From the NCBI GenBank assembly GCA_039024315.1, contig JBCCQN010000283.1, positions 1 through 8,705 on the forward strand: a stretch of 8,705 nt of DNA. The letters are read 5' to 3'. Position numbers and translations under genes: made by a program. Positions 1 to 5,531 of the stretch are shown here, one piece after another. The stretch's first letter is position 1, and each line of letters opens with the position of its first letter. Below the pieces are notes generated by a model, which saw only the letters and a list, made by a program, of their open reading frames with translations, did not search any database and was not told where the DNA came from. The DNA is from JBCAWW01 sp039024315 (GTDB lineage Bacteria; Bacteroidota; Bacteroidia; J057).

Positions 1-102
1 GAAATTCGCAAGCGAATCGATAGATTCTTCCCCTGCTGGGAGGGGCTAGGGGTGGGTTTGGAGCCGTATGATCCTTCTTGGGATGCAAGAAAACGTGGTT
101 AA
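1..102 (+). CDS. C-terminal tail of a truncated reading frame, possibly a DUF559-type endonuclease
   Basis: Frame 1 is open from the first base to a TAA at 100-102, giving 33 residues that begin EIRKRIDRFFP and end in WDARKRG. The rest lies outside the window. The tail combines a short amphipathic EIRKRI helix with a stretch translated from a G-rich segment (CTGGGAGGGGCTAGGGG, 35-51). In Bacteroidota, small DUF559 (very-short-patch-repair-like) endonucleases often end this way, with a final helix running into a G-rich repeat. That resemblance is from memory and no catalytic residue is visible here. The frame could also be chance openness in non-coding DNA. Upstream sequence would settle it. 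Confidence 0.28.
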   Translation, partial: EIRKRIDRFFPCWEGLGVGLEPYDPSWDARKRG

Positions 103-138
103 CACCATTAGCTTGACGCCTATGCGAAAGCTTTCGGG

Positions 139-211
139 AGTATTCAGTACAGAGAAAAAAGACCTCACGGAATCATAAAGTCCCTTTTCCTAGGTCCTAA
201 TACTGAATACT
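139..211 (-). terminator. Nested inverted repeat, candidate terminator for the 1745-329 minus-strand pair
   Basis: The outer arms AGTATTCAGTA (139-149) and TACTGAATACT (201-211) are perfect 11-bp inverted repeats. Inside them GACCT (161-165) pairs with AGGTC (192-196), and GGAA (169-172) with TTCC (187-190). Read on the minus strand, the inner stem is followed at once by six Ts (plus-strand A155-A160), the arrangement of an intrinsic terminator. The outer arms then enclose that T-run. It lies 118 bases or more past the lipoprotein stop, so it could end the two-gene transcript. The inner stem is weak and the outer arms exceed what a terminator needs. A small structured RNA or a miniature repeat is an alternative. 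Confidence 0.35.
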
Positions 212-307
212 ATTGTCCAACTACTTAAGAGCGTCTTGAGCTTGATCTCAAGATATTAGCTGACTAGTTCTAGCAATTATTCATTTTCGGATTTCCTCTA
301 GGTTATT

Positions 308-323
308 CTGCTTCGCAGAACGC
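308..323 (-). repeat. GCGTTCTGCGAAGCAG motif, copy 1
   Basis: On the minus strand this reads GCGTTCTGCGAAGCAG, differing at one base of 16 from the intergenic copy at 4008-4023. It forms part of the small hairpin 306-320 directly after the lipoprotein gene. Related sequences occur inside coding DNA at 7020-7033, 5207-5220 and 5241-5253. It may be a dispersed short repeat or coincidence. Confidence 0.3.
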
Positions 324-328
324 TCCCC

Positions 329-1411
329 TCAAAATTTATAGGTAATTCTCACGCCTGGATTTGGGAGTATCCATTGGAGCTTCTTTACCTCATTTTCTTC
401 AGATTCGACTACTTTTTTTACCTGTGAGACAAATTTGCCTATATCTGTAGAAAACAAAGGTTTTTGCTTGTCAGCTAAATTGTCTAGCTCTTGAAAGATC
501 GTTTCCCAATGTGATAAGATGGTTAATTTAGGCGTGATGGCATTGAGTATATCCTCAGGGTGCCCCTCTACCAAATGAAAAGAAGCAGTCGTCAAAATAG
601 CAATGTCAAAATCTTTGAGACTATCTGGCGGGATAGCTTTGCCCTTGTCGGGAGCAGAAGACTGAATATAGATTCGCACTTCTTTTTCCCCCATTGGTCC
701 AAGAAAGTCGATTACATATGCTACAGAATTACAGGCTCGCCAACTCGAGGCTCGTGCCAGACTTCCCGCCTCTTCTAGCCTAGGTTGGCCTTTGAAAAAG
801 GTCTGGCCGGTACATAGGTGAGGCGCATGCGTCGATTCGATAGGCAATATTCTGATACTCGAATCGGGTAAGTAGTGCCAAGCTAAGGTCTCCGAGCTGT
901 CTGAAGGGGAATAGAGTCGAGTAAATGTCTTGATCCGATTTTGGTGTTCTCCGAAGGAGTCTGGATCCCAATGCTGCATAATGTCTCGCATGGATTCCGT
1001 CCCCATAAAATAGGGGCCAATTGGAGAGGCAAGCTGGTAAAAAATATAAGGAGTGTCATACATATGGTCGTGGTGAGTATGACCACCGAGAATTAATTGG
1101 GGCGGATTTGCTCGCGAAAGCCGCGCACTATCGAGATAGCGATTGATCTGAGGGACGCTGTTTTGTTGATTTTTAAATTGCCCGAAAAACGGAATGCGCG
1201 TCAAAAATGGATCATGCAATATGCTTTGGCCCCGATAAGTGATACAAAAGCCCGCTGCGCCACTATAGTATAGCTCAACGCTTTTTTGTGCCTCTCCCCT
1301 CTTGATTGTTATGGGATCATAATCTACAGGTAAGGGTTTTAGGTTTTTTAGATAGGTACAGCCAGCGCATAAAAGACTTCCGACAATTAGGCAGAGCAAA
1401 TGGGCTTTCAT
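329..1411 (-). CDS. Metallo-beta-lactamase-fold hydrolase, predicted lipoprotein
   Basis: This is a predicted envelope lipoprotein with a metallo-beta-lactamase (MBL) fold hydrolase domain; its substrate is unknown. Taking the ATG at 1411 gives a compact signal peptide, MKAHLLCLIVGSLLCAGC, whose final Cys (residue 18) would be lipidated. The -3 position is Cys rather than the usual Leu, so the lipobox is imperfect. A GTG at 1432 adds seven residues and has GAGGA five bases upstream, so it remains possible. Numbered from that GTG, the metal-binding motif HTHHDH (HxHxDH) is at residues 118-123. Further metal-ligand candidates are the histidines in STHAPH (about 202 and 205) and in LSHWE near the C-terminus. 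The long spacing and the LHDPFLTR segment resemble NAPE-PLD/UlaG-like MBL proteins more than beta-lactamases. The gene starts within two bases of the upstream membrane-protein stop if GTG is used, which implies co-transcription. Confidence 0.8.
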   Translation of the reverse strand: MKAHLLCLIVGSLLCAGCTYLKNLKPLPVDYDPITIKRGEAQKSVELYYSGAAGFCITYRGQSILHDPFLTRIPFFGQFKNQQNSVPQINRYLDSARLSRANPPQLILGGHTHHDHMYDTPYIFYQLASPIGPYFMGTESMRDIMQHWDPDSFGEHQNRIKTFTRLYSPSDSSETLAWHYLPDSSIRILPIESTHAPHLCTGQTFFKGQPRLEEAGSLARASSWRACNSVAYVIDFLGPMGEKEVRIYIQSSAPDKGKAIPPDSLKDFDIAILTTASFHLVEGHPEDILNAITPKLTILSHWETIFQELDNLADKQKPLFSTDIGKFVSQVKKVVESEENEVKKLQWILPNPGVRITYKF

Positions 1412-1433
1412 AGATCCAAAATCATTTGACACA

Positions 1434-1745
1434 TTAGTCCTCTGCCATCATCTCTTTGGCTTTTTTACGGTTAGCAATCAGAGATATCCCACCAAAAAGG
1501 GCCAAACCAATGGGGAGAGCTAAGCGCAATCCATAGTATTGGCCTTGCTGCTCGCAATAAGAGGGCGAAGTGTTAGGATCACAGATAGAAACAATCGTCA
1601 GATAAAATATAAAGTAAGAACTGCAGGCTAGCAGCAAACCAATCGCTAAAAACTTATTGGATAGATAAAGTTTTTTATTGGCCTTTTTGATTACCAGAAT
1701 CATTAGGGCAATTCCGGCTAGCAGCATCATAATGAATCCAATCAT
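1434..1745 (-). CDS. Small three-helix membrane protein, function unknown
   Basis: I do not recognise this 103-residue protein. Hydrophobic segments lie at about 2-19, 32-53 and 72-91. Lys-rich stretches follow helix 1 (KKANKK, 20-25) and helix 3 (RKKAKE, 93-98). By the positive-inside rule the N-terminus and the 54-71 loop face the periplasm and the C-terminus faces the cytoplasm. The loop carries Cys55 and Cys64, which could form a disulfide. The start ATG has no Shine-Dalgarno sequence, only an AT-rich, C-rich leader, as is common in Bacteroidota. It is the first gene of a pair: its TAA at 1434-1436 is one base from the earliest start of the lipoprotein gene. The length and hydrophobic pattern look like a real gene, but no function can be assigned. 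Confidence 0.7.
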   Translation of the reverse strand: MIGFIMMLLAGIALMILVIKKANKKLYLSNKFLAIGLLLACSSYFIFYLTIVSICDPNTSPSYCEQQGQYYGLRLALPIGLALFGGISLIANRKKAKEMMAED

Positions 1746-2005
1746 AGTTTGAGTGTGTTGAGTAAAAGAAAGAGTAACAATGAATTCTAGGCTTTAGATA
1801 TAGTTAAAAAGTATCTGATACGAAGAAACGTAAATTTTCTAGATTATATACAGGCCCACAGGGATAAGCCTTTGGCGCAGCAATGATCCCTAAACTTGAT
1901 GACGTTAAGATAAAGCCACCCGCTGCATTTTCCTGAAATTGATTTGCAATTGATCTAAATAGCCCAAAATTCTATTGCAGGAATGGTAATATTCTTTAAC
2001 TACAG

Positions 2006-2042
2006 ACTACACCGCTCCGCTTCGGCGCGAGTGTAGTTTTTT
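2006..2042 (+). terminator. Strong terminator-like hairpin in the typA leader region, with no gene upstream
   Basis: ACTACAC (2006-2012) pairs with GTGTAGT (2031-2037). The stem continues inward as CGC/GCG (2013-2015 with 2027-2029) and CC/GG (2017-2018 with 2024-2025), with one mismatch, one bulged A and a five-base loop. Six Ts (2037-2042) follow on the plus strand, so this has intrinsic-terminator form in the direction of typA. No plus-strand gene precedes it in the window. It may end an unannotated small RNA, act as an attenuator if typA is also transcribed from further upstream, or insulate typA from read-through. A promoter match at 2094-2101 lies downstream, so typA need not cross it. 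Confidence 0.7.
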
Positions 2043-2093
2043 CATTTCTCCAACAAAAGCCTATTATCAATAGGAATCGGCCCGCATTAAGCG

Positions 2094-2101
2094 TAATTTT
2101 G
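2094..2101 (+). promoter_or_regulatory. Candidate Bacteroidota -7 promoter element for typA
   Basis: TAATTTTG matches the Bacteroidota housekeeping -7 consensus TAnnTTTG at every defined position. It lies 25 bases before the typA ATG, giving an expected leader of roughly 20 bases. No TTG is seen at the usual -33 distance, so only half of the promoter is supported. Confidence 0.4.
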
Positions 2102-2126
2102 CAGCCAAATTGCAATAGACAATCAC

Positions 2127-3929
2127 ATGCAGCAAGATTTGCGCAACATCGCGATTATCGCTCACGTTGACCATGGCAAAACCACTTTGGTTGACAAAAT
2201 GCTCGTCGCGGGCCAATTATTCCAAGCTCACCAAGAGGTAGGAGAACTTATCATGGATAGCAACGATCTCGAAAGAGAGCGTGGCATCACTATCCTCTCC
2301 AAAAATGCCGCCGTCCGCTACAAAGACACCAAGATCAACATCATCGACACCCCTGGTCACAGCGACTTTGGCGGTGAGGTCGAACGTGTCCTCAACATGG
2401 CCGATGGGGTGGTCTTATTGGTAGATGCTTTTGAAGGGCCGATGCCGCAAACCCGCTTTGTGACCCAAAAAGCTATCAATCTCGGCCTCAAGCCCATCGT
2501 CCTCATCAACAAAGTGGACAAACCCAATTGCCGCCCCGATGAGGTGGTTGACGCGGTTTTTGACTTGATGTATGAGCTTGGCGCTTCTGAAGATCAGCTT
2601 GACTTTCCTATCGTTTTTGGCTCGGCCAAACAAGGATGGATGAGCGACGACTGGAAAAAGCCAACTGAAGATATCACCTTCCTCCTCGAACAAATCTTAG
2701 AGCATATTCCTGCACCTAAGGTCGAACTCGAAGGTCTGCCTCAGCTACAGGTTACCTCTTTGGATTATTCTTCCTATGTAGGACGAATCGCTATTGGTAA
2801 GCTAGTGCGTGGCCAACTCAAAGCCGCCCAAGAAGTCGCCTTGATCAAGAGCGACGAAAGCTATAAAAAAGTCCGCATCAAAGAGCTATTCATCTTTGAA
2901 GGCCTTGGCAAAGAAAAAACTGAAAGCGTAGCCGCTGGCGAAATTTGCGGTCTTGTGGGGCTCGAAGGATTTGAAATTGGCGATACCGTCAGTGATCCCG
3001 AACAGCCTGAAGCCATGCCGCCCATCTCTATCGATGAGCCGACTATGAGCATGCGCTTTACCATCAACGATTCGCCATTTTTTGGCAAAGAAGGTAAGTA
3101 CGTTACCTCTCGCCACATTAAGGATCGTCTCGAAAAAGAACTCGAAAAGAACCTTGCCCTGCGCGTGGAGGATACGGGCTCTGCGGATTCATTTACCGTA
3201 TTCGGTCGGGGTATCCTGCACCTTTCGGTATTGATCGAAACCATGCGTCGCGAAGGCTATGAGCTACAAATCGGCCAGCCACAGGTGATTATCAAAGAGA
3301 TTGATGGCGTCAAATGTGAGCCGATTGAGGCTTTGACGATTGATTTGCCCGAAAGTGTCTCTGGCCGCGCTATTGATATGGTGACCCAGCGCAAAGGCGA
3401 AATGACCCAAATGGAAGTGCGGGGCGAGCGTGCTATCCTCAACTTCCAAGTGCCTTCCCGCGGCTTGATCGGTTTGCGTAACGAATTGCTTACTGCGACT
3501 GCAGGTGAGGCCATTATGTCGCACCGCTTCGAGGAGTTTTCTCCCTTCAAAGGGGAAGTACCCAAGCGTAATCAAGGTTCTTTGATCGCGAGCGAAGGCG
3601 GCAATGCTTTTGCCTATGCCTTGGATCGCTTACAGGACCGCGGCCACTTCTTTATTCATCCTCAAGATGCTGTTTATGAAGGGCAGATCATCGGGGAAAA
3701 TAACCGTGCGGACGATCTCGTCGTCAATATCACCAAGAGTAAAAAGCTTTCTAACGTTCGCGCTGCGGGCTCAGACGACAAAGTCAAACTCGCACCGCCG
3801 ATCAAGTTTTCCCTCGAAGAGGCGCTCGAATACATCAAAGAAGATGAACTCGTAGAGGTAACACCTGAGTCCATTCGCTTGCGCAAGATCCATCTAAAAG
3901 AACACGAACGTAAGCGTAGCAAAAAATAA
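2127..3929 (+). CDS. typA: Translational GTPase TypA/BipA
   Basis: TypA/BipA is a ribosome-binding GTPase of the EF-G family, linked in other bacteria to 50S assembly and to growth under cold or other stress. The 600-residue product has the usual family length. All G-motifs are present: AHVDHGKT (G1, residues 12-19), ERGIT (switch region, 51-55), DTPGH (74-78), NKVD (128-131) and SAK (166-168). The beta-barrel domain 2 follows at about 200-300. The EF-G-like domains III and V come next, with the characteristic SRGLIGLRNE near residue 445. The family-specific C-terminal domain ends in a basic, Lys/Arg-rich tail. The ATG has no Shine-Dalgarno sequence, but the N-terminus MQQDLRNIAIIAHVDHGK is standard for the family. 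The gene appears monocistronic, with a promoter candidate just upstream and a strong terminator 22 bases after the stop. Confidence 0.97.
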   Translation: MQQDLRNIAIIAHVDHGKTTLVDKMLVAGQLFQAHQEVGELIMDSNDLERERGITILSKNAAVRYKDTKINIIDTPGHSDFGGEVERVLNMADGVVLLVDAFEGPMPQTRFVTQKAINLGLKPIVLINKVDKPNCRPDEVVDAVFDLMYELGASEDQLDFPIVFGSAKQGWMSDDWKKPTEDITFLLEQILEHIPAPKVELEGLPQLQVTSLDYSSYVGRIAIGKLVRGQLKAAQEVALIKSDESYKKVRIKELFIFEGLGKEKTESVAAGEICGLVGLEGFEIGDTVSDPEQPEAMPPISIDEPTMSMRFTINDSPFFGKEGKYVTSRHIKDRLEKELEKNLALRVEDTGSADSFTVFGRGILHLSVLIETMRREGYELQIGQPQVIIKEIDGVKCEPIEALTIDLPESVSGRAIDMVTQRKGEMTQMEVRGERAILNFQVPSRGLIGLRNELLTATAGEAIMSHRFEEFSPFKGEVPKRNQGSLIASEGGNAFAYALDRLQDRGHFFIHPQDAVYEGQIIGENNRADDLVVNITKSKKLSNVRAAGSDDKVKLAPPIKFSLEEALEYIKEDELVEVTPESIRLRKIHLKEHERKRSKK

Positions 3930-3951
3930 ATCTTTTTTGACATTAAGCCTT

Positions 3952-3984
3952 GGCGCCAGAGTGAGACTTTGGCGCCTTTTTTTT
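3952..3984 (+). terminator. Intrinsic terminator of typA
   Basis: A 10-bp stem (GGCGCCAGAG with CTTTGGCGCC, one G-T pair) closes a TGAGA loop and is followed by eight Ts at 3977-3984. It begins 22 bases after the typA stop. Both arms contain the palindrome GGCGCC. On the minus strand no T-run follows the stem, so it acts mainly for typA. Confidence 0.9.
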
Positions 3985-4007
3985 GGTATGCATGCCACAA
4001 GAAATAA

Positions 4008-4023
4008 GCGTTCTGCGCAGCAG
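4008..4023 (+). repeat. GCGTTCTGCGCAGCAG motif, copy 2
   Basis: This lies between the two hairpins of the convergent typA/formamidase-like junction. It matches the minus-strand motif at 308-323 at 15 of 16 bases. A 14-base core, CGTTCTGCGCAGCA, recurs exactly on the minus strand inside metG at 7020-7033. The role is unknown and the recurrence may be chance. Confidence 0.3.
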
Positions 4024-4049
4024 TAAATTACTCTCTCAATTCTCTTTTG

Positions 4050-4071
4050 GCGCCACAAGATTTTGTGGCGC
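4050..4071. terminator. Second hairpin at the convergent junction, overlapping the formamidase-like stop codon
   Basis: GCGCCACAA (4050-4058) and TTGTGGCGC (4063-4071) form a perfect 9-bp stem with a GATT loop. The last base pair uses the G of the TAG stop of the minus-strand gene. On the plus strand TACTTTTT follows, so it could back up typA termination. On the minus strand the sequence after the stem is CAAAAGAG, with no T-run. For the formamidase-like gene it may therefore be an end-protecting hairpin or a weak terminator. Confidence 0.65.
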
Positions 4072-5531
4072 TACTTTTTGGTGCATCTTTCCAACAGATT
4101 GGCGATCATCTGCTTGATGTTGGCATCGTGAGGTATCGCCCCCGTAAAAGCCATCGAACCCGTATTGAAAACTAGCCCGCCACCGGTATGCTCATAGTAG
4201 CCCAAATCTGCTCCTGTTTGGCTACTCCAAGCAAATTCCGTTTCGGGATAGACTTCGCCCGCTCCTTGCAATTCAGGATTTAGGCCAGAAGCCACCAGCA
4301 CGAAATTTTCAGGTGTGCCAGGATACACTTTGTCGATTTCCAGACCAGAGGCAGCTCCATATTGGCCTTTCCTGCGGAGAACGCTCAGCCCTTTGCCAAA
4401 GCCCTGATAAAAAACCGAATAGTCATAGGTCTCACTACGCTCCCCAAAGAGATCACCTTGCTTAAGTTGAGTGCCATCTAATAACCAAGTTGTATCAATC
4501 AAGACCTCATAGGGCGCATAAGTATGGAAACCCATATAGATATACTCCGTCCCAAAAGAACGCAGGCCCGTAGTATCGAGATTTTTCCACTGACTGAGCC
4601 CATCGTCTTTATGGACAGTGAGTTGTTGAGCAGTGGGATCATATTCGCTCAAATAAGCCGCGGTATTGCCGGAAAAAGAGAGGAAATTGCCGCCTTGGGC
4701 TAAGTAGGCGTTTAAGCCCTCGATCATCTCGCGACTCCAATACTCCGAATGTGTAGATATTGTCAGCACCTCATAACGTTGCAAGAGCTCCGGATGCGTT
4801 TGCAGATAAGTCGCCGGAAAGGCATCGAACTCATAGCCTAGTGAATCGATCAGCTCCGCGAGATAAACATCTTTGCGCGCACACTGGAGATAGGTCTGAT
4901 GATTTTCGTAGGAGTCTTCCAGATAAGGGTCTGAAAGCGGCTGCGGACGCTGGAAACTCACCGTTGGCGTATAATTGCGGGAGTAGAGCGATTGCCCGCC
5001 CCAATGATTATAGGCGTTCCAAGTATTGGTAGATAGCAAAAGCGCTATCGGTTTGGGACTGAGGCTAGTATCGGGTTCAATGAAAATGGATTGATGACGG
5101 ACAAAGTCCTCGTTTTCGAGCCGTACGAGCATCCAGCCACTAGGCCAATCGTCTTGCACTTTGATTTGGTAGAGAGATTGCCATTGGGTGCCTTGGACGG
5201 AGGCCGCTGCGCGGAACGCTTGGTCGCGACCTATGACTGAGCGTTCCGCGAAGAGGCTATCCCGACCCAAGACATCAAATACCCGCAAGCGCAAAGTATC
5301 CTCCTCACTATCACTGCCCAAAATAGCAATCTCATCGCCAGCGGCATAAGTCCATTGATCGGTATGAAAGTCTAGATGGTCAAACCAATTGTAGCGCCAT
5401 TGGTAGAGGGCAACGCTATTGGGGAAGAGGGAATAGAAATGAAAACCGAGCTTGAGCAGCGCAATGAAGACTGACAGGACGATAAATCCTGCCAGTCTCA
5501 GCCATATTTTTCTAGTTGACCTCCGAGCCAT
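4071..5531 (-). CDS. Membrane-anchored protein with N,N-dimethylformamidase large-subunit-like domain
   Basis: The 486-residue protein starts with a basic segment (MARRSTRK) and one hydrophobic helix at about 9-35. That predicts an inner-membrane anchor with the body in the periplasm. Residues about 60-150 look like a beta-rich accessory region, ending in SGWMLVRLEN. The core begins near 162 with LLLSTNTWNAYNHWGGQSLY (164-183). It continues with HSEYW (261-265) and the AYLAQGGNFLSFSGNT segment (275-290). These are hallmarks of the domain named after the large subunit of bacterial N,N-dimethylformamidase, an iron enzyme. Most members are uncharacterised, so formamide hydrolysis should not be assumed, and I cannot place the iron ligands with certainty. 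The ATG lies 20 bases inside the end of metG, and the next Met (residue 134) would remove the anchor, so the overlapping start is likely real and the two genes are probably coupled. No separate small-subunit gene is visible. Confidence 0.82.
   Translation of the reverse strand: MARRSTRKIWLRLAGFIVLSVFIALLKLGFHFYSLFPNSVALYQWRYNWFDHLDFHTDQWTYAAGDEIAILGSDSEEDTLRLRVFDVLGRDSLFAERSVIGRDQAFRAAASVQGTQWQSLYQIKVQDDWPSGWMLVRLENEDFVRHQSIFIEPDTSLSPKPIALLLSTNTWNAYNHWGGQSLYSRNYTPTVSFQRPQPLSDPYLEDSYENHQTYLQCARKDVYLAELIDSLGYEFDAFPATYLQTHPELLQRYEVLTISTHSEYWSREMIEGLNAYLAQGGNFLSFSGNTAAYLSEYDPTAQQLTVHKDDGLSQWKNLDTTGLRSFGTEYIYMGFHTYAPYEVLIDTTWLLDGTQLKQGDLFGERSETYDYSVFYQGFGKGLSVLRRKGQYGAASGLEIDKVYPGTPENFVLVASGLNPELQGAGEVYPETEFAWSSQTGADLGYYEHTGGGLVFNTGSMAFTGAIPHDANIKQMIANLLERCTKK
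5210..5250. repeat. Perfect 11-bp inverted repeat inside the formamidase-like gene
   Basis: CGCGGAACGCT (5210-5220) and AGCGTTCCGCG (5240-5250) are exact inverted copies separated by 19 bases. The arms belong to the same GCGTTCYGCG motif family as the intergenic copies at 308-323 and 4008-4023. On the minus strand they encode parts of an ERSVIG...QAFRAA segment. An mRNA hairpin could form, but no function is evident. Confidence 0.5.

Larger units (their letters stand above)
103..328. other. Intergenic region rich in inverted repeats
   Basis: I see no gene in this gap. It holds a perfect 12-bp palindrome, CGAAAGCTTTCG, at 125-136. It also holds a nested inverted repeat at 139-211 (listed separately), a 7-bp stem with a 6-base loop at 234-253 (TCTTGAG/CTCAAGA), and a 6-bp stem with a 3-base loop at 306-320 (TTCTGC/GCAGAA). 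The last lies just past the stop codon of the minus-strand lipoprotein gene. Only the 139-211 structure has a T-run in a position suited to termination, and it reads on the minus strand. Confidence 0.6.
1746..2126. other. Divergent intergenic region upstream of typA
   Basis: This 381-bp gap separates the minus-strand membrane-protein gene from typA, so it should hold promoters for both directions. Its main contents are a strong terminator-like hairpin at 2006-2042 and a TAnnTTTG match at 2094-2101, both listed separately. On the minus side TACTTTTT (plus 1805-1812) is one base off the -7 consensus, about 60 bases before the membrane-protein start, with no clear -33 element. A direct repeat of ATTGAT lies at 1938-1943 and 1949-1954. 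A TTCCTG/CAGGAA pair at 1930-1935 and 1978-1983 could close a 42-base loop. I see no tRNA and no convincing small gene. Confidence 0.6.

Noticed and set aside
35..60. G-rich segment considered as a G-quadruplex or CRISPR-like repeat
   Set aside because: The G-runs are uneven and occur once. It fits a known style of G-rich tail in Bacteroidota reading frames better, and no repeat-spacer pattern is present.
234..253. Hairpin TCTTGAG/CTCAAGA considered as a terminator
   Set aside because: No T-run follows on either strand and the stem is only 7 bp and AT-rich at its base.
1883..1936. A 17-codon plus-strand frame (MIPKLDDVKIKPPAAFS) before the typA hairpin, considered as a leader peptide
   Set aside because: It has no Shine-Dalgarno sequence and no run of one amino acid typical of attenuator peptides, and it ends 69 bases before the hairpin. 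It is as likely as any chance frame.
1840..2042. A tRNA, tmRNA or other known RNA ending at the 2006-2042 hairpin
   Set aside because: No T-loop consensus, cloverleaf arms or other recognisable RNA core could be found. Only the terminator-like end is supported.
2861..3244. A 127-codon minus-strand open frame inside typA
   Set aside because: It lies antisense to conserved typA codons and its Ser/Arg-rich product resembles no family I know. Other antisense frames within typA and metG were dropped for the same reason.
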